In this document: in pieces, positions 37,565 through 45,151 of the stretch | Numbering within the stretch: position 1 is the first letter of the stretch | Layout: the number at the start of each line of letters is the position of its first letter | Source: Sphingopyxis sp. 113P3 | GTDB lineage: Bacteria; Pseudomonadota; Alphaproteobacteria; Sphingomonadales; Sphingomonadaceae | Direction: 5' to 3' | Assembly (NCBI RefSeq): GCF_001278035.1 | Contig: NZ_CP009452.1 | Coordinates: 4,356,777-4,420,776 of the forward strand | Length of the DNA: 64,000 nucleotides | Notes under the pieces: generated by a model | What the model was told of the DNA's origin: nothing | The model's input: the letters and a program-made list of their open reading frames with translations, nothing else | Database searches by the model: none | Translations under genes and position numbers: made by a program

Positions 37565-39946
37565 TCAGAAATCCTTGCTGACCTTCAGCCCGATCAGCCG
37601 AGGTCGGATGACATTGTCATAGAAGACGCCGCCGGTCGAACTGATGCCGTCCGGATCGCCGCAGATCGACTCGCCGCACTGGACCGCGCTGTTCACGACG
37701 CCGCGGCTGTCGAACAGGTTGGTCGCGAACAGCTCGGCGCTCCAGTCGTCGGATTTGACACCGATGCTGACGTCGGCGGTCGTATAGGCCTTGAAATTGC
37801 CGACGATTCCATTCTCGAAGATACGCAGATCCGACCGGCGCTTGCCGACATGGTTGACCGCCAGCTGGACATGTCCGTCAAGGCTCGCGACCGGGAAGTC
37901 GTAGCGCGCGACCGCATTGCCCTTGAACTTGGCGGTGACGGGAAGCCGCGTGCCCGCGGGAGCGAGCAGCGCGTTGGTCTGGCCCGGCGGGTCGATCGAG
38001 CAGTCGAACTGGTCGTTGGCGATCGCGCAAAAATCGCGCCGGATCGTCGCGTCATTATAGCTGCCCCCGAGGTTGAGCGACAGCCCGCCCGCCCGATAAC
38101 CCACGTCAAATTCGAAGCCGCGGATCCGCGCAATGCCCGCGCTGCGGATTTCGGTCAGGCCGTTCGCCCCGAGGAAGGACAATTGGATGTCATCCCAATC
38201 TTCCTGATAGACGGCGCCGTTGAAGCGCAGCGGCCCGAAGCTCGATTTCCACCCGAATTCGTAATTGTCGAGCGTGTCGGGGCCATAGGGTGGCAGCGTA
38301 CCGCGCCGGTTGATGCCGCCGGGCCGGAAACCGCGCGACCAGGTCCCATAAACGAGGACGTCGTCGGTGACCTTGTAGGTCAGGTTGAGCTTGTGGATGA
38401 AGTCCGTATCCTTCGTCCGCTTGTCGAGGTTGGTGCAGGGTGATCCCGCGACGACGGGCCCGGCGAAACAGCCCGCGACCCCGGTGCTGCCGAAACCGTC
38501 CGAATAGCCGAAGAAGCCGACGAGACTGTTGTCGAACTTGTAGACCCGGCCGCCGCCGGTCAGCGTCAGCCGGTCGGTGATGTCGAAGCTGAGCTCGCCG
38601 AACACGGCATAGTCGCGATCGATGCGCAGCTGCTTGGTCAACCAGATGTCGCTGGGCGTGCCGGGAACGGTGATCGCGTCGGCGATGTCGTCGATAATAT
38701 AATTCTGCTCGATATTGTGCGACTGACGCTGCCAGAAGACGCCGCCGATAAAGCGTAGCCGCGCGTCGGAGGGAGAGGCGATGCGGGCCTCGAAGAAGCT
38801 CTTCTTGTAGCGGTCGATGCCGTGGATATACTGGTTCGGGCTGACCAGATCGCCATTATTGTCATAAAAATAGGCGCCGTAGCCATAGAGCGCGTCGTAG
38901 AAATAAGCGTAATCCGAATAGTCGCTGTCAACCACGGTCTTGCGCCGCAGATGGCCGCCCGTGACCGTCAGATCCCAATTGCCGAGCTTGCCCTCGATGG
39001 TCAGCGCGGCCTGGAGCCATCTGTCCTTCGACATCTCCGGATTATACTGCACGATCTGCAGGTCGCGGGTCACCGCGGACGAGCGTTCCTGCGCAAAATT
39101 TCCGTTCGCCTTCTGCACCTGGCCCATCACTGTCGGGCGTAGCGTCCAGTCGTCGTCGAGTTCGATGCCGAGGGCAAGGCGGGCGCCATAGGTGTCGACA
39201 TCATTATAGTCGTTCTCGACAAGTGCAGCGTTATCCTGCGTGATGCCGCTCGAGAAATAGGTACGGCTGCCGGCGATATTGTCGATATAGCCGCCATCAT
39301 GGCGGTACCAGCCGACGAGGCGCAGCGCAGCGCGGTCGCTGAGCTTTGCGTTGATGAAGCCTTCGGCGACCCCGCCAATGTCACCATGCGCAACGCTATT
39401 GAGTTCGAGGCCGACCGAACCATAGGTGCCGCTGGTGTCGGGCGGATTGGTGACAAGTTTGATCGTGCCTGCCATCGAGCTTGCGCCGTAGAGCGTCCCC
39501 TGCGGTCCAGCGAGCGCCTCGACGCGCGCCAGGTCGTAGGCGTGGATGTCAAGCGCGCCCTGAATCGTCGTGATCGGCATTTCGTCGAGATAGGTGCCGA
39601 CGGTGGGCAGCGACGCCGAATGGTTGGCATTCTCCCCGCTCGCGACGCCGCGGAAATAGACCTGGCTGAAGCCCGGCCCGAGCGACTGGATCGTGACCGA
39701 CGGCAGAAATTTGACGACGTCCTGGAATTCCTTGACCTGCAGCTCGTTGAGTCTCTCGGTGCCGATCGCGGTGATCGCAAGCGGAACGTCCTGCAGATTC
39801 TGTTCGCGCTTCGACGCGGTGACGACGATATCGTCACTGCTTCTCGTCCCCGATTGCTGTGCGAAAGCCGCGCCTGACGTGCAGAGCATCGTACTGCCCA
39901 GCAGAAGCGCGCCGCTCTTTGCTACCACCGCCCTCAAATCACGCAT
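37565..39946 (-). CDS. TonB-dependent outer-membrane receptor
   Basis: 793 residues from MRDLRAVVAK, with SD GAGGGGGG 5 nt ahead. The signal peptide ends near AAFA/QQS (residue ~29). The TonB box-like DDIVVTASKR is at ~38-47. The plug has VEALAGPQGTLYGASSMAGTIKLVTNPP, and the barrel ends in Phe (VSKDF). The FecA/CirA-like family moves large substrates across the outer membrane. It is followed 58 bp downstream by an APC permease on the same strand, so both may import one compound, perhaps the substrate of the oxygenase set encoded opposite. Confidence 0.94.
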   Translation of the reverse strand: MRDLRAVVAKSGALLLGSTMLCTSGAAFAQQSGTRSSDDIVVTASKREQNLQDVPLAITAIGTERLNELQVKEFQDVVKFLPSVTIQSLGPGFSQVYFRGVASGENANHSASLPTVGTYLDEMPITTIQGALDIHAYDLARVEALAGPQGTLYGASSMAGTIKLVTNPPDTSGTYGSVGLELNSVAHGDIGGVAEGFINAKLSDRAALRLVGWYRHDGGYIDNIAGSRTYFSSGITQDNAALVENDYNDVDTYGARLALGIELDDDWTLRPTVMGQVQKANGNFAQERSSAVTRDLQIVQYNPEMSKDRWLQAALTIEGKLGNWDLTVTGGHLRRKTVVDSDYSDYAYFYDALYGYGAYFYDNNGDLVSPNQYIHGIDRYKKSFFEARIASPSDARLRFIGGVFWQRQSHNIEQNYIIDDIADAITVPGTPSDIWLTKQLRIDRDYAVFGELSFDITDRLTLTGGGRVYKFDNSLVGFFGYSDGFGSTGVAGCFAGPVVAGSPCTNLDKRTKDTDFIHKLNLTYKVTDDVLVYGTWSRGFRPGGINRRGTLPPYGPDTLDNYEFGWKSSFGPLRFNGAVYQEDWDDIQLSFLGANGLTEIRSAGIARIRGFEFDVGYRAGGLSLNLGGSYNDATIRRDFCAIANDQFDCSIDPPGQTNALLAPAGTRLPVTAKFKGNAVARYDFPVASLDGHVQLAVNHVGKRRSDLRIFENGIVGNFKAYTTADVSIGVKSDDWSAELFATNLFDSRGVVNSAVQCGESICGDPDGISSTGGVFYDNVIRPRLIGLKVSKDF

Positions 39947-40091
39947 GAGAACCCCCCTCAAATGACAGCTGTGTGATGCGAGCATGACGCAGTGCAGCGT
40001 AAGCGCAAGCTTTGTTGTCCAGGCAGCAGGGCGGTTTGTCGAAAATATCGGCTGCTGTTGCCCAAACGCAACGAATTTGCGCGCGTCGACT

Positions 40092-41921
40092 TCAGCTGAA
40101 AAGGCTGGGTGTCCCTGGATAAGCCTCCAGGACCGGGCCCAAGGCGTCGCGAAGTGGCTCGAGCCAGGCTTTGTAGGGTTGCCACTGGCCTACACCGTCC
40201 CGATTGATCGGGCGGCGCACCTGTTCGCTCGACGCCGTCCGGACGGCGCGGGCATTGGTGTGAAAGGCCATGCATGCCGCCTCGTACGGCTGGCCGAGGA
40301 AGGCGAGCATGGCGCGAACTTCGCCTTCCGGGTCGTCGAGGAGCGCCTCGTGAATCACGCGGTGGACCGCCCCCGGCTGTACTGCATCGATATGCGCCAT
40401 CAGCCGCACATAATCGCGATAATAGGCGCCCATGTCGGCGAGGTCATAGCTGAACGCCTGCCCCTTCGCATAATGCTGGCGGAAATTGGACCAGCAGCAG
40501 TCGAGCGGATGCCGCCGCGCATCGATGATCTTCGCATGGGGAAGTATCAGGCGGATCAGCGGAACATAGAGCCAGTTGTTCGGCAACTTGTCGATATAGA
40601 AGGGCTTGCCCGTTTTACGCTGCACCTGCGTCCGGCGAAGGAAGGCAGCGCCCATCTCGGCGAGTTTCTCAGGTGAAGCGGCGGCAACCGCCTCGACCCA
40701 GCGCCGCCCGTCACCGAGCGCCTCGCGCCCGAGCCCCAGCGCGAGTGCGGGGATGTCGGGGAGTTCCATCGTGCCCTCGATCGCCGAATGGCTGGCGAGA
40801 ATTTGTTCGACGAGCGTCGATCCGGCCCGCGGCATGCCGAGGATGAATATGGGATCGGGGGCGGGGTCACCGCTGCCTGCGCGGTCGACGTAAAAGGCAG
40901 GCGTGAAGGTCGCAATGGCGGCATCGACGATAGCGGTCGTTTCCTTCGCCTCGTAGCCGAGCTGATCCGCGCGGATTGCATTACCTGCCACATAATGGCG
41001 AAAGGCAGCTTCCGGCTCGCCGGCATCGTCATGCGCCTTGCCGAGCGCGAAATGAAGATGCAGCCGATCGTCGTCGCGGCCGCTGTCGGCTGCATCTGCG
41101 GCCTCCAGCGCGGCCTCCATCGCGGCGCGGTCGCGCTTGTCGAAGCGGATCGTCTTGAGATTGGCAAGACTCCACCACAGTTCCCCGAGCCCGGGATCGG
41201 CACTCAGTGCATGGCGATAGGCGGCGATACTGTCGTCCTGCCGCCCGACGGTCTTCAGCATATGGCCATAGCTCATCCACAGCTTGGCGTGGCCGGGAAA
41301 GCGGCGCGTCAGCTCCTCATAGAGAGCGATCGCCTCGTCATAGCCGCCGATGCGACCGAGCGCTGCGGCCTTAAGGTTTGCGTGGGCGGGATTGTCCGGA
41401 TCCTCACCCAGCACCGCGTCCAGCATCTCGACGGCTTCGGCATAGCGGTTCTGCTTGTAATAAACGGTTGCGAGATTGGCGCGCGCCGCGCCGAATCCCG
41501 GGGCGAGTTCGAGTGCGCGGCACAGCAGCTTTTCGGCGTCGCCATAGCGCCCGATCCGCCCGGCAACCTCCGCAAGCATGCGGATGGCCGCGACGTCGGT
41601 CGCATCGGCCTTCAGCCGCGCGCGCAGCGCCCCTTCGGCATCAGGCAGGCGATTCTCGGCGAGCGCGAGCGCTGCCTCGATCAGGGCAGGATCGTGGATC
41701 GCAGCGCTCACCGCTGCGAGTGAAGCTTGCTGAGCTTCCTCCTCGCGGCCGAGCGCGCGCAGAGCGTGCGCCGCGATCCGGTGGGCTTCAGCGGCCGTCG
41801 GCAGCGCCGCAATGATCGCGCGGGCCTGCGCGAGTGCTGCAGCGGGCTCGCCGCGCAGTAGCCGGCGAGCACTGGCGAGCGCTTCGTCGACGGAAACGGT
41901 CGCCATGCCCGCAGCCGTCAC
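40092..41921 (-). CDS. TPR-repeat sulfotransferase-family protein
   Basis: 609 residues from GTG (ATG 41906 is the alternative). Residues ~10-320 form TPR repeats (e.g. AARANLATVYYKQNRYAEAVEMLDAVLGEDPDNPAHANL). The C-terminal sulfotransferase domain begins PIFILGMPRAGSTLVEQILASHSAI (~357-381), the 5'-phosphosulfate loop that binds PAPS, and includes WVEAVAAASPEKLAEMGAAFLRR. These fused proteins are frequent in sphingomonads and are thought to sulfate surface proteins or polymers; target unknown. The start overlaps the DsbA-like stop by 4 bp. Confidence 0.88.
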   Translation of the reverse strand: MTAAGMATVSVDEALASARRLLRGEPAAALAQARAIIAALPTAAEAHRIAAHALRALGREEEAQQASLAAVSAAIHDPALIEAALALAENRLPDAEGALRARLKADATDVAAIRMLAEVAGRIGRYGDAEKLLCRALELAPGFGAARANLATVYYKQNRYAEAVEMLDAVLGEDPDNPAHANLKAAALGRIGGYDEAIALYEELTRRFPGHAKLWMSYGHMLKTVGRQDDSIAAYRHALSADPGLGELWWSLANLKTIRFDKRDRAAMEAALEAADAADSGRDDDRLHLHFALGKAHDDAGEPEAAFRHYVAGNAIRADQLGYEAKETTAIVDAAIATFTPAFYVDRAGSGDPAPDPIFILGMPRAGSTLVEQILASHSAIEGTMELPDIPALALGLGREALGDGRRWVEAVAAASPEKLAEMGAAFLRRTQVQRKTGKPFYIDKLPNNWLYVPLIRLILPHAKIIDARRHPLDCCWSNFRQHYAKGQAFSYDLADMGAYYRDYVRLMAHIDAVQPGAVHRVIHEALLDDPEGEVRAMLAFLGQPYEAACMAFHTNARAVRTASSEQVRRPINRDGVGQWQPYKAWLEPLRDALGPVLEAYPGTPSLFS

Positions 41922-43513
41922 GCTTTGGACCGCGCCTTGGTGATCGCCTGACGCAGCGCGTCATAGCCAACCTGCCCCTGAAAGATCTGGTCGCCAACCA
42001 CCCAGGTCGGCGTGGCATTGAGCTGAAGCTGACTCGCGATCGCGAGATTGCTGTCGAGTTCGCGTTGGAACAGCGCCTCGTTCGCGGTCGCATCTGCGCT
42101 CCCGTCGGTTACCACGCCGGACTTTTCGGCCGCAGCCGCGATCGCCGTCCGATCGAGCGACGTCGCCGCGAACATCGCGTGGTGGAAGGCGTCATATTTG
42201 CCCTGTCGCGCCGCCGCCAGCGCCATCAGCGCCGCGTCCCGGCTTTGGGGTGAAATGATCGGCAACTCGCGGAATACGACCTTCAGCCTTTTGTCCTCGC
42301 GCAGCAGCCGGTCGACGTCGGGAACGCTCGCCCTGCAGAAACCACAGGCGTAATCGGTGAAGACAACCAGCGTGACATCGCCATCGGCATTCCCCGCCCA
42401 TGCGCCGGCGTAAGGCTTTTCCAGCGCGGGGCGAATTGCATCGATTGCCCTGGCGATCTCGCGTCCCCGCTGCGCTTCGAGCGCTTCGGGAATGATCTGC
42501 GGATTGGCGCGGATATAATCGGCGACGATGGTCTCGACCTCGCTCTTGCTCATCCCGCCACCAAAGCGACCGCCGAGCCAGAAGGCGGCCCCGACTAGCA
42601 GAAGGACGCCGAGTGCCAGCGGCCAGCCGCGGGTGCGGAAATCATTCATGGATATCCCCTGCACGCGCGCCGGGAGCGGCGCGGCCATTGCCTTGGCGCG
42701 TTGTGACTGCTTCGCTGGGCGTGCGGCGGGTCCCGCATCGCGCGTGGGCTCGTCTTCCTCCGCTCCGGCGCGCTGCGCTGCCTGGGCCTGTGTCACCGTT
42801 GGCGGCGCGCCGGCAAAGAGCGGCAGGTCTGGCGCTGCGGGCTTCGCCTTGCGCGCTTCGGCCTCCTCGCGCGCGAGCAATTGTTCAAGCCCCGAAGGGG
42901 GCGGCGCAGGGTCTTCGCGCGCGGGGCGCAGCTTGGTCGCCGCCTCACCCAGTCCCTCCTTGCTTGCCTTCGCGACCTCAGCCAGTCCGGCCTTGGTCTT
43001 CCCTGCCACCTCGCCCAGCCCGCGTCCGGCCTCGCTCGAGAGCTTGCGCGCCTTGTCGCCAAGCGCCATCTTCTCCCACACCCTGCCGCTCGTCGCGGCG
43101 ACGGCGCGGGCCGCCTGTCCCGAGCCGCGTCCGACCGCCCGCGCTCCGGTCACCATGACGCTCGCCGCAGCCGCGGCGGCCGCGCGCGACCGGCGCGGAA
43201 GCTCCATCGCTTCGAGGCGCGCCGGAATGTCGGCGCGTTCACCTGCCTTGATGGTCCAGTCGGCAAAAGCGGCCGCGCCGCTTCGCACCGCGCGCCAGAA
43301 TCCCGCCGCGCTCGCGCGGAGCTGCTCGGGTTTGAACAATGGATCGCGCGGCGTCTCCGCGCGCTGCTCGTAACGCGTCAGATCCACCCCCACTGGCGTG
43401 GTATCCTTCGGCTTCGCGAGGCCCTCGTCGCTCCTGGACACAGGCGCGGCGGTCTGCGACGGCGCTGGATCGCGCAGCCAAGGCTGGTAATATTCTTCTT
43501 TCTTCTCTGTCAC
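41918..43513 (-). CDS. DsbA-family thioredoxin-fold protein with ~295-residue N-terminal extension
   Basis: 531 residues. A single membrane helix (WPLALGVLLLVGAAFWLGGRF, ~297-317) precedes a periplasmic DsbA/Thioredoxin_4 domain. Its active site is CGFC (390-393, in FTDYACGFCRASVPDV), and the cis-Pro loop is LNATPTWVV. BdbD/DsbA-like proteins start just before that helix (MNDFRTRGW here at ~289). Residues 1-288 are extra: low-complexity, Ala/Lys/Arg-rich, predicted helical (ARAVGRGSGQAARAVAA, GRGLGEVAGKTKAGLAEVAK). They lie in the cytoplasm. No frameshift is needed to join the parts. The TPR-sulfotransferase starts within its stop codon. Confidence 0.88.
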   Translation of the reverse strand: MTEKKEEYYQPWLRDPAPSQTAAPVSRSDEGLAKPKDTTPVGVDLTRYEQRAETPRDPLFKPEQLRASAAGFWRAVRSGAAAFADWTIKAGERADIPARLEAMELPRRSRAAAAAAASVMVTGARAVGRGSGQAARAVAATSGRVWEKMALGDKARKLSSEAGRGLGEVAGKTKAGLAEVAKASKEGLGEAATKLRPAREDPAPPPSGLEQLLAREEAEARKAKPAAPDLPLFAGAPPTVTQAQAAQRAGAEEDEPTRDAGPAARPAKQSQRAKAMAAPLPARVQGISMNDFRTRGWPLALGVLLLVGAAFWLGGRFGGGMSKSEVETIVADYIRANPQIIPEALEAQRGREIARAIDAIRPALEKPYAGAWAGNADGDVTLVVFTDYACGFCRASVPDVDRLLREDKRLKVVFRELPIISPQSRDAALMALAAARQGKYDAFHHAMFAATSLDRTAIAAAAEKSGVVTDGSADATANEALFQRELDSNLAIASQLQLNATPTWVVGDQIFQGQVGYDALRQAITKARSKA

Positions 43514-43566
43514 TTGTCGCCCTTGTGCATCGTCAGGTAGCGATGCATCCCCAAAATCGCGTGATT

Positions 43567-45015
43567 CTAGCGCCGTTTGCGCGTCCGTTCTACCTCGGCG
43601 CGCGCAACGAGCGAAATATCCTGCGCGCGAATCCAGTCGGAGGAGCCTTGCGGAAGGCCTTGCATCGCCATCTCGGCATTACGCAGGGCGAGCGCTGGCT
43701 GTCCACCCTCGAGGCTGTAGCGTTCGGCCGAGGCGAGCGCGGCTCGCGCCTGATCGCCCCGCGCGGCATAGACGATTCCAAGCTGATACCAGGCAAAGGG
43801 ATTTTCGTTGTCGAGCGCGACTGCGGTTTTCAGCACCTCTTCGGCTTCGGCATAGTTCGCTGTATCCTCGGTCGCGATGAGGGCATGACCCAGCGTCCCG
43901 GCAATGAGCGGCGCCGAACGCGAGTTGGCGACCGCCTTGCGCAGCGGCGCGATCGCGTCTTTCGGATGCCCCGATTCGAGCAGAACCTGGCCCTTGAGTT
44001 CGAGGAAATATGGGTCCTCGGGATCAGCCTTGAGCAGTGCCTCTGTCTCCGCGAGCGCCTTGTCGGGATAGGCGCCCTTATGCCATGCATAGGCTCGGGC
44101 ATAATGGGCGGGGACGCTCGTGTCGCTTTCGGGATAGAGGCGCAGCGTCTTGGCGGGCTCGGCGATATAGCCGACCAGTTTAGCCTTTACCCGCCTGAAC
44201 CGCTCTTCGATGTCGGGATTGCTTGGCTTGTTCCAAGCAGGGTCGACGACATAAACCTCGCGCAGGGCCTGGATGCGATCGCCGGACAGTGGGTGGGTAC
44301 GCCCATAGGCCTGATCGTCATCCTGCTTGATCGCATAGCGGAACTCGATGTTTTGCAGCTTCTTGAAGAAATCGAGGCTGCCCTTGCCGCTGATTCCGGC
44401 CTTCGACAGATACTGCGCACCTGCGGCGTCGGCAGTCGCTTCCTGAACGCGGCTGAAGGCGAGGAACTTGCCGAGTGCGGCTTGCTGACCTGCCATCATG
44501 ATACCCATGCCGGCGTCAGCTCCGCCTGCGGCCATCGCCGCGGCGCCCAACAGCAGACTGAGCAGCGAGATGCCGGTTGCGACCTTGGCTCCCTCGCCGA
44601 CGCGAATCGCATGGCCACCCATGATATGGCCAAGTTCGTGCGCGAGGACGCCCTGCACTTCATTGGCGCTGTCCGCCGCCTCGATCAGGCCGCTGTGGAC
44701 GTAGATGTCCTGGCTCCCCGCGACGAAGGCGTTGATGCTGCGATCGCTGAGCAGGTGGACGCGCACCTGTCCGGGGCGCAATCCCGCGGCCATGGTGATC
44801 GGGTCCATCATGTCCTGAAGCAGCGCTTCGGTCTCGGCGTCGCGCAGGATCGACTGGGCCGCCGTGGGCCGCGTTGCGACCGCGATCAACGCGAACAAGG
44901 TGATCAGGAAACGGGAAAAGGCTCGCAAGCCCTGCCCACCGAGCGCGGCCTGCAGAAGGGAGGCGGTCATTGCCGCCGGTCTTGCGCCGGGCGCCTGAAC
45001 CTCGAATGAAGCCAT
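43567..45015 (-). CDS. M48-family periplasmic metalloprotease with TPR domain (BepA-like)
   Basis: 482 residues from the ATG at 45015; an in-frame ATG at 44970 is possible. A signal-type segment (FLITLFALIAVATRPTAAQS) is followed by the zinc site HELGH (126-130 in LAHELGHIMGGHAIR) and the downstream Glu in FSRVQEATADAAGAQYL (Glu192). A long loop with Met/Gly/Ala (LLLGAAAMAAGGADAGMGIMMAG) marks the M48 gate. The C-terminus has TPR repeats (PAHYARAYAWHKGAYPDKALAETEALLKADPEDPYFLELKGQVLLESG). E. coli BepA trims misfolded LptD; a similar envelope quality-control role is likely. It lies downstream of rne, after a terminator. Confidence 0.9.
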   Translation of the reverse strand: MASFEVQAPGARPAAMTASLLQAALGGQGLRAFSRFLITLFALIAVATRPTAAQSILRDAETEALLQDMMDPITMAAGLRPGQVRVHLLSDRSINAFVAGSQDIYVHSGLIEAADSANEVQGVLAHELGHIMGGHAIRVGEGAKVATGISLLSLLLGAAAMAAGGADAGMGIMMAGQQAALGKFLAFSRVQEATADAAGAQYLSKAGISGKGSLDFFKKLQNIEFRYAIKQDDDQAYGRTHPLSGDRIQALREVYVVDPAWNKPSNPDIEERFRRVKAKLVGYIAEPAKTLRLYPESDTSVPAHYARAYAWHKGAYPDKALAETEALLKADPEDPYFLELKGQVLLESGHPKDAIAPLRKAVANSRSAPLIAGTLGHALIATEDTANYAEAEEVLKTAVALDNENPFAWYQLGIVYAARGDQARAALASAERYSLEGGQPALALRNAEMAMQGLPQGSSDWIRAQDISLVARAEVERTRKRR

Positions 45016-45090
45016 AGACCGATTATTGGGGGCCGCGCGCGCCAAAGCAAGGCGCGAGATGGCCTTTTTGCGGCCGGTCGCCCGAAAAGA

Positions 45091-45130
45091 AAAGCCGTGC
45101 GTTCCTGCTTCCGCTGGAGCGCACGGCTTT
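45091..45130 (-). terminator. Terminator hairpin downstream of rne
   Basis: Perfect 11-bp stem AAAGCCGTGCG (45091-45101) / CGCACGGCTTT (45120-45130) with an 18-nt loop, 21 bp past the rne stop. On the minus strand it is followed by TCTTTTC, a weak U tract. It separates rne from the M48 protease gene. Confidence 0.7.
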
Positions 45131-45151
45131 ATCCTGTCGAAGAAACTGCGC

